DNA from: a virus
IMG/VR virus record: IMGVR_UViG_3300017917_003112
Coordinates: 1 to 47,762 of that record
Direction: 5' to 3' (one strand)
DNA: 47,762 nt
Positions 42,454 to 47,762 of this stretch are shown here, piece after piece. The stretch's first letter is position 1. Every line of letters begins with the position of its first letter. A program made the translations under genes and the position numbers. The notes under the pieces are model-generated. The model was given only the letters and a program-made list of their open reading frames with translations, was not told the origin of the DNA and searched no databases.

Positions 42454-42841
42454 AGGAACACCTCAAAGTGCAGGTATCGATTTTTATGTCCCAGATGATT
42501 TTCAGCCAGTTACTCTATTTAACGGTGAATCAGTATTAATCCCATCAGGAATTAAAGCACATATTCCAGAAAATTATATGTGGTTAGCACTTAATAAATC
42601 TGGTGTAGCTACAAAATTAGGATTAACTGTTGGAGCTCAAGTAATAGATGAAGATTATGAAGGTGAGATTCATTTACATGTAATAAAAAATACAAATAAA
42701 CCAGTTACTATTGAACCAGGCATGAAATTAGTTCAGTTAGTATTAGTTCCAGTATTATATGAAGATATTGAAGTAGTAGATATATTAGAACCTAGAAATA
42801 CTCAAAGAGGTACTGGTGGATTTGGATCAACAGGATCATAA
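42413..42841 (+). CDS. dut: dUTP diphosphatase (trimeric dUTPase)
   Basis: This 142-residue enzyme hydrolyses dUTP to dUMP, lowering uracil incorporation and supplying the TS substrate. All five family motifs are visible: SAGIDFYVP (19-27), NKSG (61-64), VGAQVIDEDYEGEI (73-86), EPGMKLVQLVL (101-111) and RGTGGFGSTG (132-141). The start at 42413 lies within the preceding gene, and the N-terminal MKVQKLRPVKTPSRGTPQSA is the expected length. It is followed by the VWA gene after 20 bases. Confidence 0.94.
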   Translation: MKVQKLRPVKTPSRGTPQSAGIDFYVPDDFQPVTLFNGESVLIPSGIKAHIPENYMWLALNKSGVATKLGLTVGAQVIDEDYEGEIHLHVIKNTNKPVTIEPGMKLVQLVLVPVLYEDIEVVDILEPRNTQRGTGGFGSTGS

Positions 42842-42861
42842 AAAATAAAATAATAAAAATA

Positions 42862-43476
42862 ATGAAAAGTAATTACACACACATTATTATCCTTATTGAT
42901 CGTTCGGGTTCTATGAATGGAATTCAAAAGGATATGGAAGGAGGATTAACAGAATTTATTAAAAAACAAACTGATCTACCTGGTACTTGTACAATAACAG
43001 CAGCTCAATTTGATTCATACTATGAAAAATTACATAGTTTAAAAAATGCATCAGAAGTAGGAGAGATTAAAATTAATCCAAGAGGAAATACTGCATTGAT
43101 AGACTCTATGTGCAAATTAATTATAGATGCAGGTAAAGAACTAAGTAGTTTAAAAGAAGAAGATAGACCAGAAAAAGTATTGTTTTTAACTATTACTGAT
43201 GGAGAAGAAAATTCATCTCGTGAATATACGAATGAACAGTTAAAAGAAATGATTAAATTACAAGAAGAAGTTTATAAATGGGAATTTGCATACATTGGAG
43301 CAAATCAAGATTCTTTTTCTGTTGCTAGTAATTTAGGTATTTCAAATTCATTCTCTAAATCATTTAATTATACTGCGACATCTGCTGGAATAGGTGCTAT
43401 GTTAACTAACTTAACCACTTCAACAGCTACATATAGATCGTCAATAAGTGGATCTTTTGCATTTACAAATACATAA
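42862..43476 (+). CDS. VWA-domain protein
   Basis: This 204-residue protein is a single von Willebrand factor A domain. The metal-ion-dependent adhesion site is complete: DRSGSM (Asp13, Ser15, Ser17), the Thr of RGNTALIDSM, and the Asp of TITDGEENSS. No signal peptide or membrane segment is seen, so it acts in the cytoplasm. It lies between dUTPase and dCMP deaminase genes. VWA proteins usually assemble complexes with AAA+ ATPases or bind partner proteins. No AAA+ partner is evident nearby. The C-terminal 25 residues are Ser/Thr-rich. Partner and role are unknown. Confidence 0.85.
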   Translation: MKSNYTHIIILIDRSGSMNGIQKDMEGGLTEFIKKQTDLPGTCTITAAQFDSYYEKLHSLKNASEVGEIKINPRGNTALIDSMCKLIIDAGKELSSLKEEDRPEKVLFLTITDGEENSSREYTNEQLKEMIKLQEEVYKWEFAYIGANQDSFSVASNLGISNSFSKSFNYTATSAGIGAMLTNLTTSTATYRSSISGSFAFTNT

Positions 43477-43480
43477 GCAA

Positions 43481-43978
43481 ATGAATAAACAAGCTAGATT
43501 AGATAAAGTTTTTATAAATATAGCAAAAGAAGTATCACAACTATCACACTGCGTTCGATCAAAAGTCGGCGCAGTTTTAGTTAAAGATGGTAATTTGATA
43601 AGTTTTGGATATAATGGTACTCCGGCTGGAATGGATAATTGTTGCGAAGATAAAATATATATAGCTTCAGATGTTGGCGGCTGGATAGATATTGATACTA
43701 TAGATGAAACATATCCACATACAGATGATATTGGAAGATATAAACTAGGAACTAAACAACATACTATTCATGCAGAAGTAAATGCTATTTTAAAAGCTGC
43801 AAAATCAGGAAATTCTGTAGATGGATCTACTTTATATTTAACATTATCCCCGTGTATAGAATGCTCTAAACTAATACTACAATCAGGAGTAAAAAAAGTT
43901 GTATATTTAGAAAACTATAGAGATACAAAAGGTATAGAATTTTTAAAACAATTTATAGAAATAGAAAAATATGAATAG
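43481..43978 (+). CDS. Deoxycytidylate deaminase
   Basis: This 165-residue enzyme converts dCMP to dUMP, feeding thymidylate synthesis. The zinc-binding motifs are HTIHAEVNAIL (His97, Glu99) and SPCIECS (Cys125, Cys128). The KVGAVLVKDGNLISFGYNGTP segment is typical of the family. I chose ATG 43481, five bases after the VWA stop. A GTG at 43448 would extend it into the preceding gene without conserved sequence. The end overlaps the TS-like gene by eight bases. An insert of about 25 residues between the substrate loop and HAE is usual in phage dCMP deaminases. Confidence 0.93.
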   Translation: MNKQARLDKVFINIAKEVSQLSHCVRSKVGAVLVKDGNLISFGYNGTPAGMDNCCEDKIYIASDVGGWIDIDTIDETYPHTDDIGRYKLGTKQHTIHAEVNAILKAAKSGNSVDGSTLYLTLSPCIECSKLILQSGVKKVVYLENYRDTKGIEFLKQFIEIEKYE

Positions 43979-44615
43979 AATATATAAAACTCCTACAGAA
44001 TCATTTGAAGAATTATTTAAGTATTTAAGATATTACGGCCATGATTTTGCAAATACAAAAGCAGACTTTAATATATCATTTACAGTATTAGATCCTTTGG
44101 ATAAAGTAATAAAAACACCAAAACGAAAGTTTAATGTAGACTATGCTGAATATGAATGGGAATGGTATATGAAAGGAGACAGAGATGCTACAGAAATATC
44201 TGAACGTGCCAAGATATGGAAAAATATGATGGTACCAAATACTACTGAAGTAAATAGTAATTATGGATATTTTTGGAATTATAATAATCAATTAGATAGA
44301 GTTATAACTGACCTTAAAGAAAATAAAGAAACTAGACGCGCAATAATAGTACATTATTCTCTTGATGAATTAGATCGATATAAGTATGATACTCCATGTA
44401 ATGATGTACTTAATTTTTATGTTCATGAAGATAAATTACATTTAACAGTATTTGCTAGATCTATTGACTTAGTTTTCGGGTATTGTAACGACCAGTATAC
44501 ATTTGCAAAGTTAATGGAATATGTTTCAGAAAAAACAGGATATAGTGTAGGTAAAATAAATTGGATGATAACAAATTTACATATCTATCCAAGACATTAT
44601 GATTTATTAAATTAA
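43971..44615 (+). CDS. Thymidylate synthase homologue, possibly a dCMP hydroxymethylase
   Basis: The protein has 214 residues, shorter than ThyA (about 264). It keeps the catalytic Cys143 (DTPCNDVLNFYV), TRRAIIVHYS, FARSIDLVFG and the NLHIYPRH motif. In TS the residue four after the Gly of RSxDxxLGLPFN is Asn, which reads uracil; here it is Asp174 (GYCND). Asp at this position marks T4-type dCMP hydroxymethylases. So it may make 5-hydroxymethyl-dCMP or another C5-modified pyrimidine. A canonical TS is also encoded at 46818. It overlaps the dCMP deaminase gene by eight bases. Specificity is inferred from one residue. Confidence 0.7.
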   Translation: MNRIYKTPTESFEELFKYLRYYGHDFANTKADFNISFTVLDPLDKVIKTPKRKFNVDYAEYEWEWYMKGDRDATEISERAKIWKNMMVPNTTEVNSNYGYFWNYNNQLDRVITDLKENKETRRAIIVHYSLDELDRYKYDTPCNDVLNFYVHEDKLHLTVFARSIDLVFGYCNDQYTFAKLMEYVSEKTGYSVGKINWMITNLHIYPRHYDLLN

Positions 44616-44631
44616 ACTAAAAATAAAGGTT

Positions 44632-45105
44632 ATGCAATTTCCAACTAGATTATCAAGAGAGTTTTTAGAAGCTAAATTATCACCATTACAAAAGAAAAGT
44701 TATAGTAAATTTTATTGGTGGAGAAGATATCAATCAAGAAAAACATTACATAATCGTCAACCTCTTAGAGATAGAATATATAATGGAGATTTTGAGCCAT
44801 CAGATTATTTTTATCAAGCAGAATATGAGAATTATTTAGTAGAGGATGTTACAAGTAAAATTAAACACTATGAAGATAAACTAACACATTTTAGTTTATC
44901 AAGGACTAGGCATAAAAAACTTATAGAAGACTACGAAAAAGAAGAGTTTGATATTATGAAAAATCTTAAATTGTCTTTTAAAAGAGATCTAGGCATATCA
45001 GAAGAAGAACTTTCTAGTATAATGGAAAATTTTGATGGCACCACTCTGGAGTTATATGACTATGTATATGACTTGAAAAAACGTCCAATTCCACTAAAAA
45101 GATAA
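44632..45105 (+). CDS. Hypothetical protein
   Basis: This 157-residue protein has no family I recognise. It is highly charged and aromatic-rich in the first half (SYSKFYWWRRYQSRKTLHNR), then a helical, Lys/Glu-rich segment (VTSKIKHYEDKLTHF) and an acidic helical end (LGISEEELSSIMENF). A basic N-terminal part suggests a nucleic acid or protein contact. It starts at AAGGTTATG, 16 bases after the TS-like gene, so it is probably expressed with the nucleotide cluster. Function is unknown. Confidence 0.55.
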   Translation: MQFPTRLSREFLEAKLSPLQKKSYSKFYWWRRYQSRKTLHNRQPLRDRIYNGDFEPSDYFYQAEYENYLVEDVTSKIKHYEDKLTHFSLSRTRHKKLIEDYEKEEFDIMKNLKLSFKRDLGISEEELSSIMENFDGTTLELYDYVYDLKKRPIPLKR

Positions 45106-45130
45106 ATTTTTCTATGTTAATTATATGTAG

Positions 45131-45138
45131 TATATTTG
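45131..45138 (+). promoter_or_regulatory. TATATTTG promoter-like element
   Basis: The element perfectly matches TAnnTTTG and lies 22 bases before the start at 45153, in a 47-base gap. It resembles the host-type element at 42135. Confidence 0.5.
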
Positions 45139-45152
45139 TATAAATCAAAGTT

Positions 45153-45728
45153 ATGAAAAAGTATTCTAAATTACCTATTCCTAAAGATTCTGCTTGGGAT
45201 AAAAAAACATGGCGATATTACTCACCTATTTGGTTTAGTCAATTTGTAGATAGCATGTCTAATCTCATTGATTGGCTACCAACTATTTGGCAAGATAGAC
45301 ATTGGGATGACTATTATATTACTAAAGTACTACAACGTAAAATTGAATTACAAAGAGCATACTTAGTAAAACATAATAGACATACTGAAGTAGATTATGA
45401 TAATTACTGGATGACTATTTTATTAAATTTAATTGAGCGAGAACATGAAAGTTTCTATGAATTAGAAAAATATGATTATTGTGAAATAAATCATATATTT
45501 AGTGAACCTGATAAAAATGGAGCAAGAACAATAAACTCAGAATCAATAAAAGATAATTTAGATGAATACTTATCTAAATATCCATCTACAGTTAGAAAAG
45601 TAAAACAATTAAAACCTAATTTAGATAAAAAAGGACTTGCATTATTTGTTGGAATATATAATCAACGAAAATGTAGAAACTTAATATTTGAAATTTTAAA
45701 ACAAAAATCAGCCAGTTGGTGGGATTAA
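45153..45728 (+). CDS. Hypothetical phage protein with WWD C-terminus
   Basis: This 191-residue, aromatic-rich, helical protein has repeated Trp residues in its N-terminal half (WRYYSPIWFSQFVDS, WLPTIWQDRHWDDYYI) and ends KKGLALFVGIYNQRKCRNLI followed by FEILKQKSASWWD. The pattern of an N-terminal aromatic region, a middle REHESFY-type helix and a C-terminal (K/R)..RLIF.IL..K...WWD end recalls conserved unknown proteins of large phages. No catalytic motif is seen. It has its own TATATTTG element and begins at AGTTATG. Confidence 0.6.
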   Translation: MKKYSKLPIPKDSAWDKKTWRYYSPIWFSQFVDSMSNLIDWLPTIWQDRHWDDYYITKVLQRKIELQRAYLVKHNRHTEVDYDNYWMTILLNLIEREHESFYELEKYDYCEINHIFSEPDKNGARTINSESIKDNLDEYLSKYPSTVRKVKQLKPNLDKKGLALFVGIYNQRKCRNLIFEILKQKSASWWD

Positions 45729-45739
45729 ACTTAGTTTAT

Positions 45740-46006
45740 ATGAGACCTTATGTAATAGCAATAACTATATTTTTTTTATTTTCATTATATATAAATTATT
45801 ATCAAAATAATAAATTAATTGATCTAGAAAATGAATTAAAAGAAAAAACAAGTTTATATTATAAAACTATAGATTCATTAGATACTAAAATATTTGATAC
45901 AGAAACAATTGTAGGAAGATATGAAATGGCTTTAGATTATTTTAAAGAACAAGATTCTTCTTGCGCTAATAAATTTGAAAAAATATTAAATACTAAAACA
46001 GAATAA
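45740..46006 (+). CDS. Small membrane-anchored coiled-coil protein
   Basis: This 88-residue protein uses ATG at 45740. A GTG upstream lies inside the preceding gene. Residues about 2-22 are a membrane segment (RPYVIAITIFFLFSLYINYY), followed by a helix with heptad-like pattern (NKLIDLENELKEKTSLYYKT). This is the layout of an inner-membrane spanin or anchor. Two nearby genes also encode exported or membrane proteins, which suggests an envelope-related cluster. A spanin function is only a possibility. No lipoprotein partner was identified. Confidence 0.6.
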   Translation: MRPYVIAITIFFLFSLYINYYQNNKLIDLENELKEKTSLYYKTIDSLDTKIFDTETIVGRYEMALDYFKEQDSSCANKFEKILNTKTE

Positions 46007-46011
46007 AAGTT

Positions 46012-46392
46012 ATGAACAGAAGAAATTTTTTAAAAAATACAATTGCAACATCTATTGGTATTTCATTATTACCAATTATTGGTTTTTCTCAAACTAAATC
46101 ATATGATTATATATCATTACCAAATCCTGTGGTTATGGTTGGTTTTAGAGATAATACTAATAAGTATGTGGAAAAATCCTTTTTTACATCTACATATAAT
46201 GTATATTCATTAGAAGATTTTATGGAGCGTAATAAAGATAATGTTATTTTTCTTTACAAATATACACAAGAAACATTTGCTGGTACCACTTTTAGGTATG
46301 TTAGAGCATTTACAATACCTAAAGGATATATTGGTGATATATCATCAATAAGAATAAACACAAATCCCGTAACTTGGAAAACATTAAAATAA
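46012..46392 (+). CDS. Exported protein with twin-arginine signal peptide
   Basis: The first 28 residues form a Tat-type signal: NRRNFLK followed by a hydrophobic core (ATSIGISLLPIIGF) and a likely cleavage near FSQT. The RR-x-F-L-K pattern is the classical motif, which implies folded export by the host Tat system. The mature part (about 98 residues) is beta-rich with SYDYISLPNPVVMVGFRDN and aromatic segments; no catalytic motif is recognised. It lies between two membrane protein genes and starts at AGTTATG. Tat signals in phage proteins are uncommon. A moron-type host-modifying role is plausible. Confidence 0.7.
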   Translation: MNRRNFLKNTIATSIGISLLPIIGFSQTKSYDYISLPNPVVMVGFRDNTNKYVEKSFFTSTYNVYSLEDFMERNKDNVIFLYKYTQETFAGTTFRYVRAFTIPKGYIGDISSIRINTNPVTWKTLK

Positions 46393-46394
46393 AA

Positions 46395-46679
46395 ATGAAA
46401 GAATTTATTAAATACAACACAGTACTTACTACTATAATTTTTATTATATTATTATTTTTTGGTATTGGGATTTCATACGATCTTATTACCTATGAAAATA
46501 GACCTATGGGAGCTGTCGTATTGGAACATAATGTTACAGCAGATAGATATGGTCACAGAACTTATACAACTATTATTAGAACAGATGATGGGATTATAAT
46601 AGAAAAAACAGGACTTAATTATTATATAGTACCAACCGGAAGCAGAGTAACGATTGAAGTTAGAAGACCTAAAAAATAA
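46395..46679 (+). CDS. Small single-pass membrane protein
   Basis: This 94-residue protein starts at ATG 46395, two bases after the preceding stop. A TTG upstream would overlap the Tat protein. A hydrophobic helix spans residues about 9-30 (TVLTTIIFIILLFFGIGISY) and the C-terminal part is a beta-rich soluble domain (MGAVVLEHNVTADRYGHR, TIIRTDDGIIIEKTGLNYYI, GSRVTIEVRRPKK). The soluble part probably lies outside the inner membrane. No family is recognised. It is likely co-translated with the Tat protein. Confidence 0.55.
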   Translation: MKEFIKYNTVLTTIIFIILLFFGIGISYDLITYENRPMGAVVLEHNVTADRYGHRTYTTIIRTDDGIIIEKTGLNYYIVPTGSRVTIEVRRPKK

Positions 46680-46684
46680 ATAAT

Positions 46685-46825
46685 ATGAATAAAGAACAAG
46701 CAATGATACAACTATTAGAGGTGTATGAAAATCAGATAGCAGACCTTACTATGATGTCTAAAATTGAATTAGGAGATGATGTTATTGAAGAAATTCAAAG
46801 ACTAAAAAGTATTATAAATGAATAG
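46685..46825 (+). CDS. Small acidic helical protein before thyA
   Basis: This 46-residue, mostly helical protein (MNKEQAMIQLLEVYENQIAD, then LTMMSKIELGDD and VIEEIQRLKSIINE) follows the preceding gene by five bases and overlaps the thyA start by eight bases in another frame. The regular Leu/Ile pattern fits a short coiled coil. Tight packing on both sides supports real translation. No function is suggested by the sequence. Confidence 0.5.
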   Translation: MNKEQAMIQLLEVYENQIADLTMMSKIELGDDVIEEIQRLKSIINE

Positions 46826-47762
46826 CATAGATCGACAATACAAAGAACTATTAGAACACATCTTAAATTTTGGTGTGGATAAAAAAGATAGGACCGGAAC
46901 TGGAACTAAATCAATATTTGGTTGGCAAATACGTCATCGAATGAGTGAGGGATTTCCGTTATTAACCACCAAAAAAATGCACTTTAAATCAATCGTAACT
47001 GAATTGTTATGGTTTTTACGTGGAGATACTAATATCAAATACCTTGTTGATAATGGTTGCAACATCTGGAATGGGGACGCATACAAAAGATATTACTATC
47101 ATAAAGATACTTTTGGACCATTAACAATGGAACAATTTATTGATAAAATCAAAACCGATGATGAGTTTGCTAAAACGTGGGGTGAGCTCGGTCCGATTTA
47201 TGGTAAGCAATGGAGAAGTTGGAAATTCACGGATAAATTCACAAATGGTGAACAAATTGCTTATGTAAATGGAAACGTAGACCAAATCGCAAACCTAATT
47301 AACAATCTTAAAACAAATCCAGATTCAAGACGATTAATGGTTAATGCTTGGAATGTAGGTAAATTAGACCAAATGGTTTTACCGCCTTGTCATTATGGAT
47401 TTCAAGTTTATACAAGAGAGTTGAGTAGGAGTGAGAGAATAGATTATTGGTTTAAGAATAATAAACCAAATAGAGATGTTTGTGATTCAGTTGATGAATC
47501 ATCTAAAGAAGAACAGCACAAATATTTTGATAGTGCAAATGTTCCTAAAAGAGCAATCTCATTAATGTATAACTGCAGAAGCCAAGACGCCCCATTAGGA
47601 ACTCCATTCAATATTGCATCTTATGCGCTATTATTATTGATAATTGCTAAACAAGTCAATATGATTCCTGATGAATTAATAACAAACATGGGTGATTGTC
47701 ATATTTATCTAAATCAGATTGATGGAGTTAAAGAACAATTAAATAGAGTTCCTTATGAATTA
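46818..47762 (+). CDS. thyA: Thymidylate synthase ThyA (C-terminus cut by window end)
   Basis: The visible 315 residues convert dUMP to dTMP in the family. Motifs: RTGTGTKSIFGWQIRH near the start, FPLLTTKK, ELLWFLRGDTNI, GPIYGKQWR, DSRRLMVNAWN, catalytic Cys in LPPCHYGFQVY, and RSQDAPLGTPFNIASYALLL with the dUMP-binding Asn, then GDCHIYLNQ. Between the Cys motif and RSxD is an insert of about 45 residues (around RELSRSERIDYWFKNN) that I recall from Bacteroidota ThyA. Codon use is visibly richer in G and C than neighbours. The frame continues past base 47762. It may have been acquired recently from a host. Confidence 0.95.
   Translation, partial: MNSIDRQYKELLEHILNFGVDKKDRTGTGTKSIFGWQIRHRMSEGFPLLTTKKMHFKSIVTELLWFLRGDTNIKYLVDNGCNIWNGDAYKRYYYHKDTFGPLTMEQFIDKIKTDDEFAKTWGELGPIYGKQWRSWKFTDKFTNGEQIAYVNGNVDQIANLINNLKTNPDSRRLMVNAWNVGKLDQMVLPPCHYGFQVYTRELSRSERIDYWFKNNKPNRDVCDSVDESSKEEQHKYFDSANVPKRAISLMYNCRSQDAPLGTPFNIASYALLLLIIAKQVNMIPDELITNMGDCHIYLNQIDGVKEQLNRVPYEL

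Overview
The window looks like about 48 kb of a larger contractile-tailed (myovirus-type) phage genome, probably infecting a member of the Bacteroidota such as a flavobacterium. Every convincing gene lies on the + strand. The DNA is strongly AT-rich, gene spacing is tight, and several start and stop codons overlap. Host assignment is inference from four signs: no Shine-Dalgarno sequence precedes most starts, promoter-like elements of the TATATTTG/TATATTTA type resemble the Bacteroidota -7 element TAnnTTTG, a small [11 protein letters not shown] protein of a type common in Bacteroidota is present, and the ThyA at the right edge carries a Bacteroidota-like insertion. No capsid, portal, terminase, integrase or tRNA gene is visible, so this is only part of the genome.

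Layout. 1-3.6 kb: S74-type tail fibre and small accessory proteins. 3.7-17.8 kb: contractile tail module (sheath, tube, T4 gp26-like baseplate protein, tape measure, LysM/gp53-like protein, and a 1412-residue hub protein with a C-terminal lysozyme). 17.8-24.3 kb: replication and recombination (a compact second family A polymerase, gp32-like SSB, UvsX, 5'-3' exonuclease, DnaB-type helicase). 24.4-26.3 kb: monomeric B12-dependent class II ribonucleotide reductase. 26.4-32.2 kb: threonine-rich protein and three tandem fibre/adhesin proteins with a shared N-terminus. 32.2-36.5 kb: small proteins, full-length family A DNA polymerase, an unknown protein and a leucine-rich-repeat protein. 36.5-39.2 kb: chaperone operon (HSP20, small protein, GroES, GroEL). 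39.2-42.1 kb: a three-gene cassette (SGNH-like, aGPT-pyrophosphorylase-like, PLP fold II-like) that I read as a candidate DNA base hypermodification system. 42.1-47.8 kb: nucleotide metabolism (DUF6378-like, dUTPase, VWA protein, dCMP deaminase, a thymidylate synthase homologue with a dCMP-hydroxymethylase-like Asp, and a canonical ThyA cut by the window end) plus small membrane or exported proteins.

How the parts fit. The replication genes form a T4-like replisome, but with family A polymerases instead of T4's family B enzyme. RNR, dUTPase, dCMP deaminase and ThyA supply dTTP precursors. The second TS-like enzyme could make a hydroxymethylated pyrimidine nucleotide, which the 39.2-42.1 kb cassette could elaborate in DNA. 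The chaperones probably help fold virion proteins. Transcription units appear to be bounded by clear intrinsic terminators (near 3.6, 7.2, 19.6, 20.5 and 26.4 kb), and in four of these five cases a TATATTTAT-type motif and a new gene follow at once; after the 20.5 kb terminator no such motif was seen before uvsX. Functions rest on motif recognition by eye; no database search or structure prediction was run.
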